Counted from the stretch's first letter, positions 33,737 to 42,161 are shown. The stretch: 64,000 nucleotides of DNA from Anatilimnocola aggregata (GCF_007747655.1 NZ_CP036274.1:7998001-8062000), one strand, 5' to 3'. The notes: generated by a model from the letters alone, not told the origin. Numbers and translations are program-made.

Positions 33737-35165
33737 AAGCAAACAAAGCGGTGATCGGTTCGCCGGCGTAAACGGCGTGTGGTCGGCCGTCGCGGTCGTG
33801 CAACTTCGCGCCGGCTTCAATGCCCAGGGCATGCAACATGGTCGCGGCATAGTCGTGCGGCGAGCAGGCGTTCGTCGCCGGATAGGCCGCGTGGCGATCG
33901 CTACTGCCGTAGATCGCACCGCCGGCGATTCCCGCGCCAGCCAGCAGCCCGCTGTAACAGTAGGGCCAATGTTCGCGACCGGTGCCGTTGGTGGTCTGCG
34001 GCTTGCGACCAAACTCGCCGACCCAAGCCACGAGCGTATCCTCAAGCAGGCCGCGGTCACTCAAGTCGGTCAGGAGTGCCGTGAGGGCGCGGTCTGCGGG
34101 AGGGATGAGGTCATCCTTCAAGCGGTTGAAGTTGTTGCCGTGCGTGTCCCAAAAGTTGCGGCCGTCGTCGTGCCAGTTGATGTTCACCAGTGGCACGCCA
34201 TGCTCCAGCAATCTTCGTCCCAGCAGCACGCTTTGGCCGTGAATGTTTCGGCCGTAACGCTCGCGCGTCTCGGCCGATTCCTTGGCCAGGTTGAAGGCCT
34301 CGCGGACTTTGGGCGAAGCCAGCAGATCAAGCGCGCGGGCCTGATGCTGAGTCATGGCCGCTGGTCGCGGGAGCGCATCGAAGGCGGCCCGCTGAGCATC
34401 GATCTGCTGCAACAGTTGATAGCGACTGTGGAGCGTCTCGGGAGTCACGCCTGGCGGCAGTTCGATCGCCGGCAACTTCCAATCAGCTTTGTTCGGGTCG
34501 CCGGTGGCCAGCAGGGGATCGTAAGTGGGGCCGAGCCAACCGCCGTGCTGACCGGGGGCTTGTCCGCCGGGTGCGGCGGGATGAAAGACCTTCCAGGGCA
34601 ACATGACGAAGGGTGGCACCGCCGATTGCGGTGGACGAAGCTTGCTCAGGACCGAACCGATGTGCGGCGTATCGCGCGAGCTGGGGGGCGTGGCATCGCT
34701 GCGCACGACCGGCGCGAGATGCCCCGTCACGCAAGTGTGTCCGCTGGAGAGGTGGGCCGGATCGTTATGCGAGAGCGAGCGAATGACCGCGACCTGATCC
34801 ATCACGCCGGCCAGCTGCTTGAAGTGCTCGCTGATGTGCAGCCCGGGAACCTTGGTGCTGATGGGCTGAAACGGGCCGCGAATATCGGCGGGGGCGTTGG
34901 GCTTCAAGTCGAACGTATCGAGCTGGCTCGGGCCGCCCCACATGAACAGGAAGATGCAGCGCTTGGCCTTGCCAAAACCTGGGAGCAAGCGATTTGCTGT
35001 CCCCGTGAAATCGGCCCGCGCTTGATTGGCCGCTTGATGGGCAAACAGGGCCGGCAAGCCCAGCCCCAGCAGACTCGCAGCCCCGGCCTGCACCACCGCT
35101 CGCCGCGAAGTTTGCAGCGCGCGAAACTCCGCGCAGGCTCGATCGTGCTTCGCGCTCTTAGGCAT
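33735..35165 (-). CDS. DUF1501 family secreted protein
   Basis: I choose the ATG complementary to 35163-35165 (476 residues), because the part before it is basic and not signal-like. The Tat-like signal is TSRRAVVQAGAASLLGLGLP. Family blocks include CIFLFMWGGPSQLDTFDLKP, ISEHFKQLAGVMDQVAVIRS and FWDTHGNNFNRLK. The usual SEFGRTP block is altered to GEFGRKPQTTNGTGREHW, so the Thr/Ser positions of the phosphatase-like motif differ from the other copies. It is transcribed towards the LamG-fused DUF1501 gene. No DUF1549/1553 partner is adjacent, unlike the pair at 2004-5015. Confidence 0.92.
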   Translation of the reverse strand: MPKSAKHDRACAEFRALQTSRRAVVQAGAASLLGLGLPALFAHQAANQARADFTGTANRLLPGFGKAKRCIFLFMWGGPSQLDTFDLKPNAPADIRGPFQPISTKVPGLHISEHFKQLAGVMDQVAVIRSLSHNDPAHLSSGHTCVTGHLAPVVRSDATPPSSRDTPHIGSVLSKLRPPQSAVPPFVMLPWKVFHPAAPGGQAPGQHGGWLGPTYDPLLATGDPNKADWKLPAIELPPGVTPETLHSRYQLLQQIDAQRAAFDALPRPAAMTQHQARALDLLASPKVREAFNLAKESAETRERYGRNIHGQSVLLGRRLLEHGVPLVNINWHDDGRNFWDTHGNNFNRLKDDLIPPADRALTALLTDLSDRGLLEDTLVAWVGEFGRKPQTTNGTGREHWPYCYSGLLAGAGIAGGAIYGSSDRHAAYPATNACSPHDYAATMLHALGIEAGAKLHDRDGRPHAVYAGEPITALFA

Positions 35166-35299
35166 GCGGAGGTTTCTCGCGGGGTGGGAAGTGTGTTGGG
35201 TGGGAAGCCTTGTCGATGGTCTGCTTCGCAAGCGGGCATCCATCAGCGGCGGCTAATGGTGTTTATCGTACCTTTCCGGCTGGCTCAAGGGAACATTAT

Positions 35300-35494
35300 T
35301 CAGGGGGGAGTCATTTCCTCAATCTCGCGGTCACGCCGCTCGGTCTCATCCGTAACGGCGTCTAGATTGCGTTTTAGCCGTCCGGACTTGGTGTTCGGAT
35401 CGCTAGTCATCCAACCGATAACCGTTGCGGCAACGGCAACCGTAACGAGCAGCACTCCAAGTGCGATAGCCAGCGAATTCTGCTTGGATCCCAT
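35300..35494 (-). CDS. Small single-pass membrane protein
   Basis: This 64-residue ORF encodes one hydrophobic helix near the N-terminus (LAIALGVLLVTVAVAATVIGW), then a charged tail (RLKRNLDAVTDETERRDREIEE) that could be helical. The start could be the ATG (35492-35494) or an adjacent GTG. A 30-bp direct repeat precedes it and also precedes the next small gene upstream. I recognise no family. The length and composition are compatible with a real gene, but this is unproven. Confidence 0.5.
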   Translation of the reverse strand: MGSKQNSLAIALGVLLVTVAVAATVIGWMTSDPNTKSGRLKRNLDAVTDETERRDREIEEMTPP

Positions 35495-35500
35495 CACTCC

Positions 35501-35530
35501 ATTCTACTCGTGCATGAAAAAGTCCCGCTA
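35501..35530 (-). repeat. Leader direct repeat, copy 1
   Basis: On the minus strand this reads as a TTTTTC...GTAGAATGG segment just ahead of the small membrane protein start. It matches 35891-35920 at 24 of 30 positions. TAGAAT resembles a -10 hexamer, so it may be a shared promoter or leader. Confidence 0.6.
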
Positions 35531-35884
35531 GGTTCGCGGGCCGGGTAGTGCGTCAGTTTGAAATTCGCTACCCGGCGATTGCTTGCTGTCGTGGGTGAGA
35601 CGGGTTGCGGCCGCCTGCCACTCGCGAGATCCCAGCGCCCCCTTCATTATTTTCGGTAGCGCAATGTTGCGGCCATAGGTGTAGCCGCAACCATTTGCGC
35701 GAGTCACCTTAAGGTCATCGTGCCACGCTTGGAGGTCGTAGCCAAAGTCCTTGCCGGTTATCTTTACTAGCCGAGCACGCCCCTCGTTCATCCGTTCATC
35801 GATGCTGTCAGACGTACGAACGAACGGCGGGAGTTTGAGTCCGCAGATTAGATGAACCGCCATTTGGGCTGGAGTCATTCTCAT
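35528..35884 (-). CDS. Hypothetical protein, 118 residues
   Basis: The protein has no signal peptide or membrane segment. A central part (VKITGKDFGYDLQAWHDDLKVTRANGCGYTYGRNIALPKIMKGAL) looks globular. The N-terminus (MTPAQMAVHLICGLKLPPF) could be a short helix. The ATG complementary to 35882-35884 follows the second copy of a leader repeat. I recognise no domain. It may form a unit with the small membrane protein gene just downstream. Confidence 0.5.
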   Translation of the reverse strand: MRMTPAQMAVHLICGLKLPPFVRTSDSIDERMNEGRARLVKITGKDFGYDLQAWHDDLKVTRANGCGYTYGRNIALPKIMKGALGSREWQAAATRLTHDSKQSPGSEFQTDALPGPRT

Positions 35885-35890
35885 AGCCCT

Positions 35891-35920
35891 ATTCTACCCA
35901 TGCACGAAAAACCCCCGCCA
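35891..35920 (-). repeat. Leader direct repeat, copy 2
   Basis: This is the second copy of the 30-bp segment, ending about 6 nt before the start codon of the 118-residue hypothetical gene. The repeat of one upstream sequence before two successive small genes suggests duplicated regulatory DNA or a duplicated gene start. Confidence 0.6.
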
Positions 35921-35957
35921 GAGTGACCGGGCCGAAGCCCGCGCGTAGAATCTTCTC

Positions 35958-36257
35958 ATGCCCAACAACCGCTCTGCCGCGCCGATTATCGCAGGCATTC
36001 TACTGCTGGCCATTCTTTATGTCGGGAGTTATCTGGCGCTGGTAGTGCCGGAAGGGCACATGGTCATTGGTAACGTGACCAGTCGAGGAGCCATTGCGAC
36101 ACCGGAGCACTACCGATTCGGTTCACAATTCTTCAGCATTTTCTTCTTGCCTATTGAGCAGTTGGATCGGAGAATGCGACCAGGAGCTTGGGTCGGCGAC
36201 CTTTCCCATTACGGCAGTGGCGCCACATATCAGGAAATACCGGACCTGAGTCCGTGA
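35958..36257 (+). CDS. Small membrane protein
   Basis: The 99-residue protein has one N-terminal transmembrane helix (AAPIIAGILLLAILYVGSYLALVV). A short extracytoplasmic part follows, with HYRFGSQFFSIFFLPIEQLDRRMRP, a pattern I associate with short membrane proteins in planctomycetes, although I cannot name a family. TAGAAT lies about 15 nt before the ATG, reminiscent of the leader repeats of the neighbouring minus-strand genes. Confidence 0.55.
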   Translation: MPNNRSAAPIIAGILLLAILYVGSYLALVVPEGHMVIGNVTSRGAIATPEHYRFGSQFFSIFFLPIEQLDRRMRPGAWVGDLSHYGSGATYQEIPDLSP

Positions 36258-36761
36258 TTCAGATTGCATTCAAAAAGAGAGCTTGCGACGTAAGTCGCGC
36301 TTGCACGCAAAAGGGGGGTGTTGATAAACCCCCGGGGAATTTCAACACCGATGAGCATATTCCTCGGTAATGGCGCATATGTTGGTTGAAAAACTCGACT
36401 CGTTTATCAACGAATAGGATGATTTCGGTGGCGTGTACAAGACAAGTTACGTCGAGGCGGGAATGAGTTTTCAACGGCCGGTACAGACTGGCATGAATCA
36501 GGAAACCCGAAGCGTCAGCGAGGAGAGCGATGGTGTGGTACAGAATTGAATCGTGTCGCAATTCGTTCGCTCGAATCTCGTAACGAATCAAACGCGGTCG
36601 GAACCAATGGCTAAACGGCGACAATAAATCAATGCGGCGAAGAGCACTCTCCCTCGCTAACGCGCCGGGCTAAGGGGGAAACGAATTGCTTCCCGCCGTA
36701 GTGGTGCGACAATGACCGGCGCAGTTGGTTCCGCTGATGTTCTTTCTATGAGGGTCCGCGA
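36258..36761. other. Intergenic region, repeat-bearing, no convincing gene
   Basis: This 504-bp stretch has one minus-strand open frame of about 120 codons, but its protein has no domain, signal or ribosome-binding site and I do not accept it. The right half contains an inverted pair of CCCGACGCG-type repeats (listed separately). The last part should hold the promoter of the sugar isomerase-like gene. Confidence 0.5.
36506..36673. repeat. Inverted pair of CCCGACGCGTNAGCGAGG-type repeats
   Basis: Copy one at 36506-36523 (CCCGAAGCGTCAGCGAGG) and copy two at 36652-36673, reverse orientation (CCTCGCTAACGCGCCGGGCT), are separated by about 130 bp. Other pairs of this family occur at 42221-42315 and 42769-42828. 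Confidence 0.75.
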
Positions 36762-37796
36762 ATGTCTGCTTCTCCCGATCACGACTCGAAATCCTCGCTC
36801 AGCCGGCGCGAGGTGTTTGCTTATTCGGCTGCATTTGGTTCGTCGTTCTTGGCTGCCCAAGGTCTGCTGGCCAACGAGCAGGGCACAACGCCCGTGGCGG
36901 CCAAGAACGCCAAGGAACCGACCAAGCGCTACGACATGAAGAAGTCGATCAATCTTTGGGCGCTCCCCTACCCGCAGAAGATGACGCTCACCGAGTGTTT
37001 TCAGCTGTGCAAGGATGCGGGCTTCGAGGCGGTGGAAGTGAATTACGCGCTGGAAGGGGATTTGTCTCCCGAGACGTCGCCGGCGCAGATCAAGGCGATT
37101 GGCGAGCAGGCGCGGAAGCTGGGGCTGGAGATCAGCGGCGTCTGTTCGTTCTTGTTCTGGCCCTATGCCTTTACGCACGAGGATCCAGCCCGGCGAAAAA
37201 AGGGAACCGAACTGGCGCTGAAGATGATCGAAGCGGCCCGCCTGCTGGGGTCCGAGAATTTGCTCTGCGTGCCTGGTTCGGTCTATGCCCCCTGGATTCC
37301 CGATGAGCCGCCCGTGCCCCACGATGTGGCCCTGGAGCGAGCCACGGCCGGCGTGAAGGCGATGCTGCCGGCCGCTGAGAAGAACCAGGTCTATATCAAC
37401 ATCGAGAACATTTTTGCCAACGGCTTTTTGCACAGCCCGCAGGAGATGAATCAATTCGTCGATAGTTTCCATAGCAAATGGGTGAAGGTCCACTTCGATA
37501 CTGGCAACATCATGCAATATCACTTTCCCGAACACTGGATTCCAATGCTGGGTAAGCGGATTCAAAATATTCACTTAAAGGAGTACAGCAAAAAGGTACA
37601 CGAGTTCAATCTGAACGCCTTCCGCCTGCTGCTCGACGGCACCACCAACTGGCCCGCGGTGCTCGCCGCGCTCGACGACACCGGCTATCGCGGCTATCTG
37701 ACGTTCGAGTATTTCAATCCCTTCCCGCACTGGCCCGAAGCGATCGTCTATCACACGTCCGATGCCATGGACCGCATGCTGGGGAGGAAGGGGTAG
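36762..37796 (+). CDS. Sugar phosphate isomerase/epimerase-like TIM barrel, Tat-exported
   Basis: The 344-residue protein begins with a Tat-like signal (LSRRREVF type, here SRREVFAYSAAFGSSFLAAQGLLA). An AP endonuclease 2/xylose isomerase-like barrel follows: CKDAGFEAVEVNYALEGDLSPE, LGLEISGVCSFLFWPYAF, NQVYINIENIFANGFL, WVKVHFDTGNIMQY, RIQNIHLKEYSKKVHEF and GYRGYLTFEYF. The Glu, Asp, His and Glu at strand ends fit the usual metal site. Such proteins isomerise or epimerise sugars and inositols, and exported versions are frequent in planctomycetes. The substrate is unknown. No sugar-related partner gene is adjacent. Confidence 0.88.
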   Translation: MSASPDHDSKSSLSRREVFAYSAAFGSSFLAAQGLLANEQGTTPVAAKNAKEPTKRYDMKKSINLWALPYPQKMTLTECFQLCKDAGFEAVEVNYALEGDLSPETSPAQIKAIGEQARKLGLEISGVCSFLFWPYAFTHEDPARRKKGTELALKMIEAARLLGSENLLCVPGSVYAPWIPDEPPVPHDVALERATAGVKAMLPAAEKNQVYINIENIFANGFLHSPQEMNQFVDSFHSKWVKVHFDTGNIMQYHFPEHWIPMLGKRIQNIHLKEYSKKVHEFNLNAFRLLLDGTTNWPAVLAALDDTGYRGYLTFEYFNPFPHWPEAIVYHTSDAMDRMLGRKG

Positions 37797-37818
37797 ATGA
37801 TGCCCTGGCCAGGTTTGG

Positions 37819-37827
37819 TGGTATAAT
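37819..37827 (+). promoter_or_regulatory. Extended -10 promoter element (TGGTATAAT)
   Basis: TG-G-TATAAT is a perfect extended -10 sequence, 38 bp before the antitoxin ATG. No good -35 is seen at the matching distance, which is usual for extended -10 promoters. It probably drives the toxin-antitoxin operon. Confidence 0.6.
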
Positions 37828-37864
37828 TCCGATATCGGTTCGGTCTGTTTTGCGGAGGACTCTC

Positions 37865-38158
37865 ATGAGCCAGCAGTTGATTATCCAGCTTAGTGACGAT
37901 GCTTTTGCCCAATTGCAACTGCAAGCCGCGTCTCAGTCAATGTCACCGGCCGAGATTGCGACTGCCGACATGGAACGACTTTATTCTCGTTCTCAACATG
38001 GCGACGGTAATGCCCCTCTGCGGACAACGAAACAGCCAGCCCGCGGTCTCTTAAGAAAACACTTCGGGACGTTCGATTTGGGCTGTCCCGTGGGTACGGA
38101 CAATGAGCAGATCGATGCTGACCTGGCGCGAGAGTACGGTAGCACTCACGAGGAATAG
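37865..38158 (+). CDS. Antitoxin-like protein (VapB-like)
   Basis: The 97-residue protein starts at an ATG preceded by GGAGG. The N-terminal part (QQLIIQLSDDAFAQLQLQAASQSMSPAEIATADMERLY) has the strand-helix-helix pattern of a ribbon-helix-helix DNA-binding antitoxin. The C-terminal part (RGLLRKHFGTFDLGCPVGTDNEQIDADLAREY) looks like the toxin-neutralising tail, ending in the DNEQIDADLAREY helix common in VapB partners. The PIN-domain gene begins two bases after its stop codon. As with other type II modules it would be expected to repress its own promoter; no operator was pinned down. Confidence 0.82.
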   Translation: MSQQLIIQLSDDAFAQLQLQAASQSMSPAEIATADMERLYSRSQHGDGNAPLRTTKQPARGLLRKHFGTFDLGCPVGTDNEQIDADLAREYGSTHEE

Positions 38159-38160
38159 TG

Positions 38161-38553
38161 ATGTTCCTCGATACGTCGGGTCTGTTCAACGTCTGTTCGC
38201 CCCGCGAACTATTCAATCGGTTAGCAATAAAGCTGTATGACTCGGCCGGTTACCGGATAACTCATGGCTATGTGCTATCTGAGTTTGTTGCCCTCGCCAC
38301 GGCAAGAGGCTTTGATCGATACAAGACATTGGAGTTCGTGGACGACATCGTTTACGATCTCGATGTAGAAATAGTTTGGGTCGACAAGGACCTTCATCAA
38401 CGCGGAATGGCCCTACTCCAATCCCGTCTCGACAAAAACTATTCCCTCTGCGACGCCATCAGTTTCGTCCTGATGCGCGAGAAGAGAATCGAAGATGCGT
38501 TAACCACCGATCGCCATTTTGAGCAGGAGGGTTTTCGCAGGCTATTGGATTGA
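38161..38553 (+). CDS. PIN-domain toxin (VapC-like)
   Basis: The ATG at 38161 (GAGG upstream) gives 130 residues; a GTG at 38158 overlapping the antitoxin stop is an alternative. The PIN acidic residues are in place: FLDTSG near the start, SEFVAL in the middle, SLCDAIS and the C-terminal TTDRHF. These match the Mg2+-binding Asp/Glu set of VapC ribonucleases. With the upstream VapB-like gene it forms a type II toxin-antitoxin module. The likely targets are RNAs, but the specific substrate is unknown. Confidence 0.9.
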   Translation: MFLDTSGLFNVCSPRELFNRLAIKLYDSAGYRITHGYVLSEFVALATARGFDRYKTLEFVDDIVYDLDVEIVWVDKDLHQRGMALLQSRLDKNYSLCDAISFVLMREKRIEDALTTDRHFEQEGFRRLLD

Positions 38554-38604
38554 GGCACGACTGGCGGAGTTTCCCTTGGCACAGCATCTGCGAGAGTTGT
38601 GGCT

Positions 38605-39246
38605 ATGACATTCTCTCATACCAGCCGCGAAGTCGCCAAGCAGCAAATGCTTCACCAACACCTCCGTGCACGCGGCATTGCCGACGAGCGGGTGCTGGCT
38701 GCGATGGCGCTGGTGCCGCGCGAGCAGTTTGTCCCCGAGAACGAAGCCCAGCGGGCCTATGCGGACGAAGCGCTGGCCATTGATTGTGGACAGACAATCA
38801 GCCAGCCCTATATGGTCGCGCTGATGACGCAAACGCTGGAACTGCTGGGGCACGAACGAGTGCTGGAAATTGGCACGGGCAGCGGCTACCAGACGGCGAT
38901 TCTGGCGGAGTTGGGGGCCGAGGTTTATTCCCTCGAACGACACGCGCACCTTTCGGAGCAAGCAGGGGTGCGGCTACGCACGTTGGGGTACACGAATGTG
39001 CATTTGCGCGTCGGCGACGGCAGCCTCGGCTGGCCGGAAGCGGCCCCCTTCGAGCGAATCATCCTCACGGCTGCGGCCCGCCATTGTCCACCGGCACTGT
39101 GGCAACAGTTGGCCGAGAACGGGCTCCTCATTGGTCCCTTCGGACCGACCGATCAACAGATCCTGACCATCATCCGCAAGATCGACGGCCGCGCAGAACT
39201 GCAGCCCTCGATCGGTTGCCGCTTCGTGCCGTTAGTCGCTGACTAA
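38605..39246 (+). CDS. pcm: Protein-L-isoaspartate O-methyltransferase
   Basis: Starting at the ATG at 38605 gives 213 residues; an in-frame GTG six bases earlier is also possible. The protein has the PCMT signatures VPREQFVPENEAQRAYADEAL, TISQPYMVALMTQTLEL and VLEIGTGSGYQTAILAELGAEVYSLE (SAM-binding motif I). The later RIILTAAARHCPPALWQQL block is the usual motif II region, where LTAAA stands for the standard VTAAA. The enzyme methylates isoaspartyl residues to start their repair. It has no obvious operon partner, although it follows the toxin-antitoxin genes on the same strand. Confidence 0.94.
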   Translation: MTFSHTSREVAKQQMLHQHLRARGIADERVLAAMALVPREQFVPENEAQRAYADEALAIDCGQTISQPYMVALMTQTLELLGHERVLEIGTGSGYQTAILAELGAEVYSLERHAHLSEQAGVRLRTLGYTNVHLRVGDGSLGWPEAAPFERIILTAAARHCPPALWQQLAENGLLIGPFGPTDQQILTIIRKIDGRAELQPSIGCRFVPLVAD

Positions 39247-39270
39247 CATCCTGGCTTTCATTCTGCCTTC

Positions 39271-40227
39271 TTACTTCTGCGTTCTTACTTCAATCTGGTC
39301 GTTATTCTCGGCCCGGCCTTCGGTATAAAACCAATTGTGAATCGGCTTAAGAATCTGCTGCACTTCACTTAGCAATTGTTGATCGATGGGGAGCCCGGCC
39401 CACTCGACCCACTTCTTCACGTTCTCGGGATTAGCTGAACCCACGATGCACGTTGTCATCCCCGGATGAGCAATGCTGAACTGCACGGCCAGCTGCGCGA
39501 TATCAACCCCGCGGCTGCTGCAGTGGTCAGCTGCCTGTTTGGCGATGGCGCGCACTTCCGGCGTCGCCTTGTGCCACGGGGGCAATGGTTGCCGCGTCAG
39601 GAGCCGGGCCGAAAACGGCGCGGCGTTCATGACCCCTACGCCCTTGCTTTGGAGATAAGGCAGGAGGTCGGCGAGCATCGTGTTCTGAAGTGTGTAGTGG
39701 TTATAAGAGAGGACCACATCGAGCGGCTGTTGATCGAGCACATAGCGGAAGATATTCATCGGATAGCCGCTAATGCCGATGAAGCGGACTTTTCCCTGCT
39801 GTTGCACTTTGCGCAGGGCCGGCAGGGTTTCGTCGATGATCTGCCGCATATCGACGAACTCGATATCGTGGCAGAGCATGATGTCGAGATAGTCGACCCC
39901 CATCCGATGCAGACTGATGTCGACACTCTCAACCACGCGCCGCGCAGAAAAATCGAAGTGCGCGCCGTCATAACGCCCCAGTTTGGTGCCGAGCAGGTAC
40001 TTATCGCGGGGCACATCCCGCAAGGCGACGCCAAGCAACACTTCGCTCATGCCGCGGCCGTAATAGGGGCTAGTGTCGATAAAGTTCATCCCCAAATCGA
40101 GCGCCGTGCGAACCGACCGCAGCGCTTCGTTCAGGTCGACACTTCGAAATTCCTGCCCCAGCGACGACGCGCCGAAACTTAACTGCGAAAGTTTTAATCC
40201 CGTTTGACCTAGAGGTCGCAATTCCAT
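39271..40227 (-). CDS. Aldo/keto reductase (L-galactose dehydrogenase-like)
   Basis: I start at the ATG complementary to 40225-40227, which has GGAG nine nt upstream, giving 318 residues. The AKR barrel is clear: LRPLGQTGLKLSQLSFGASSLG, NFIDTSPYYGRGMSEVLLG (Asp, Tyr of the catalytic set), YLLGTKLGRYDG (Lys), YLDIMLCHDIEF (His region) and FSIAHPGMTTCIVGSANPENV at the cofactor site. The overall pattern is closest to L-galactose or L-fucose dehydrogenase-like AKRs. It reduces or oxidises sugars or carbonyls with NAD(P)(H). It converges with pcm. Confidence 0.9.
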   Translation of the reverse strand: MELRPLGQTGLKLSQLSFGASSLGQEFRSVDLNEALRSVRTALDLGMNFIDTSPYYGRGMSEVLLGVALRDVPRDKYLLGTKLGRYDGAHFDFSARRVVESVDISLHRMGVDYLDIMLCHDIEFVDMRQIIDETLPALRKVQQQGKVRFIGISGYPMNIFRYVLDQQPLDVVLSYNHYTLQNTMLADLLPYLQSKGVGVMNAAPFSARLLTRQPLPPWHKATPEVRAIAKQAADHCSSRGVDIAQLAVQFSIAHPGMTTCIVGSANPENVKKWVEWAGLPIDQQLLSEVQQILKPIHNWFYTEGRAENNDQIEVRTQK

Positions 40228-40487
40228 CGCCGGCTGCTCCACAAAGGCTGAATCTCATAACGTGAATTGAATTCCCCTCATCATTGCCCGAATGTTGGCG
40301 GCGGAGCCAGTAGGGGAAACCCTAAATTCCCACCAGCGAACTCGGAGGGGGTATGACACTCACTTGTCACCATCGCAGTCGATACTGTAGCGGTGACCAA
40401 TACTCCATTTGGGGTGGTATTGCCGGCCCCTCCGCCGTATTCTGGAGCCCGGCTAACCATGAGCGGCAACCTTGCTGAAGGAACAGG

Positions 40488-40784
40488 ATGGGGACCAAAG
40501 CGCATTCAACGGTCGTCAATCGAATTATCGATATCTACCAAGGAGAACTACAAACCGCGGCAGACAGTGTGATTGATGTCATTGCCGGCGATAAATTAAT
40601 CGCCGTCGAATCATCGGCCAATCTGGAAGAAGCCGTGAAACAACTGATGGCCATGACCGGCCTGCGTTATATCGCCACTACCAATCACGATTCCCTGGTG
40701 TATGCCCAGCGCCTGTGTGCGGGCACCCCCATTGGCCTGATCAATAGCCAAGGGGACATTGTGAAAGAAGCCGCCGAGAATTAG
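40488..40784 (+). CDS. Hypothetical protein, 98 residues
   Basis: The ATG at 40488 is preceded by AAGGAA. The sequence alternates strands and helices (TVVNRIIDIYQGELQTAADSVIDVIAGDKLIAVES, LRYIATTNHDSLVYAQRLCAGTPIGLINSQGDIVKEA) and looks like a small alpha/beta domain. I recognise no family. Upstream of it, around 40371-40398, GTCACC...GGTGAC flanks inner CAGT/ACTG, a possible structured leader. It converges with the pseudopilin gene at 40803. Confidence 0.55.
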   Translation: MGTKAHSTVVNRIIDIYQGELQTAADSVIDVIAGDKLIAVESSANLEEAVKQLMAMTGLRYIATTNHDSLVYAQRLCAGTPIGLINSQGDIVKEAAEN

Positions 40785-40802
40785 TTGGTAGCCCGCCGGG
40801 CC

Positions 40803-42161
40803 TTACTCGGGAATAAAGTCGGTTCCCACGGTGATCTGCCGCGCTTGACGCGTTTGCGGCTCATAAACTCGAATGCGAACTTGCACCCCCCGCAGCGGAG
40901 CGGCATAGGGTGGTTGAGTCTGCCGCTCGCCTGCGTCATCAACGCCGTTGACTCCATCGGTATCGAGACCATCGAGCCCGGTTCCGGTGTTATAAGGCGG
41001 CAACTCATAAGCGAGAGGCCAGGTGTCCCAAAAAGGAATACTCGCCCCCGACGAACCAGAGAAGGAAGACGAGGGGCGCGATCCTGCAGCAACGCCTTGT
41101 GCGGCCAAAACCTGGTTGTAATAGAGATCTACCCAGGCTCCGACGCCGATGCGGGTGGGGGTACCTGAACCGAAAAGTGCGGCAAATCCCGGGTCGCCAG
41201 GCGTTAACGCGGTCTGAGAACTTGAATCCTCGTAGATTGGTGCGGTCGGATCAAAGGCCCGAATATCAAACGCCAATACATTTGAAAGAACCCGATCCTC
41301 GCCAAACGCATTGCCCGAAAGCGTATAGACATTGAGCGAATTCACGTCGCTTGGCTTGATGTCGATTTCTTTCCATGAAGTTGAATTAATGGCGGTGCCA
41401 TTTCCCTGCAGTGCACATCCAAAGCGATTTTCGCGGAGCGATAGGTCGGCCAGTGAATTGGCGACAACCTGAAACTGCATCGATGTAGAGTTATAAGAAA
41501 TTCGTGCAGAGACATCGTTATCGTCCCAGAAGTCGATGGCATTACTCAAAGTGCCATACGTCCCCAATACGCCGAGATCCGGCCGAATAATCAGCTGCCG
41601 CCGGCAAAGCAAGCGCGGTTCGCCCAGGTCCCAATCGCCGTCTCCATTCGTATCCGTAAACGTGGCAAACCAAACCACCTCAGCAAACTGAGAGGTCTGC
41701 GTGCCGCCGTTGTACCGCCCCTGAAACGGCACGTCCCCTGCCCGAATCGTCATTGCAATAACGTCGTCACCGTCTCCCACCAGCGTTGTGACGTTGTTGT
41801 TCACCACGTCCGGAATCTGATTCGTGTTGATCGTGGTAATATCGTTCGTTCCGCTATCGGGTCGCGAATCCGAATAGGGCCCTTCATAAATCGTGAAATA
41901 ACCCGGCGAAGCATTCGGGTCAATCCACGGTTCCGGGCGCAGCGTGAGCGAGTCGAGATCGTCTTGAAGCTGTTGGCCGACGGATCGCAGCTGGCCGCCG
42001 AGTTCGATCATAGCGCGGCTATCGCGCACGGCATTGCCGACGTAGGCATAGAACTCTGCAATGGCGTACACCAAGATCAGCGTCAGCGCCATGGCAATCA
42101 GCAGCTCGATGAGCGTGAACGCACTACGAACTGCTGACGTGTTATGAATTCTCTTACCCAT
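40803..42161 (-). CDS. GspJ-like pseudopilin, unusually long
   Basis: The ATG complementary to 42159-42161 gives 452 residues. The N-terminal prepilin motif is SAFTLIELLIAMALTLILVYAIAEFYAYV, with Ala at the -1 cleavage position instead of the usual Gly. The large C-terminal region is globular and Asp/Asn-rich. The order of the cluster and the sequence after the helix (VRDSRAMIELGGQLRSVGQQLQDDLDSL) suggest a GspJ-type minor pseudopilin, but it is about twice the usual length. It is the last gene of the 11-gene secretion/pilus cluster, after two repeat-containing spacers. Confidence 0.8.
   Translation of the reverse strand: MGKRIHNTSAVRSAFTLIELLIAMALTLILVYAIAEFYAYVGNAVRDSRAMIELGGQLRSVGQQLQDDLDSLTLRPEPWIDPNASPGYFTIYEGPYSDSRPDSGTNDITTINTNQIPDVVNNNVTTLVGDGDDVIAMTIRAGDVPFQGRYNGGTQTSQFAEVVWFATFTDTNGDGDWDLGEPRLLCRRQLIIRPDLGVLGTYGTLSNAIDFWDDNDVSARISYNSTSMQFQVVANSLADLSLRENRFGCALQGNGTAINSTSWKEIDIKPSDVNSLNVYTLSGNAFGEDRVLSNVLAFDIRAFDPTAPIYEDSSSQTALTPGDPGFAALFGSGTPTRIGVGAWVDLYYNQVLAAQGVAAGSRPSSSFSGSSGASIPFWDTWPLAYELPPYNTGTGLDGLDTDGVNGVDDAGERQTQPPYAAPLRGVQVRIRVYEPQTRQARQITVGTDFIPE

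Noticed and set aside
33777-35531. Plus-strand open frame of about 584 codons
   Set aside because: It is antisense to the DUF1501 gene at 33735 and extends through intergenic DNA without any recognisable protein feature.
36259-36624. Minus-strand open frame of about 120 codons in the 36258-36761 gap
   Set aside because: No ribosome-binding site, signal or domain, and its end lies among repeat sequence.
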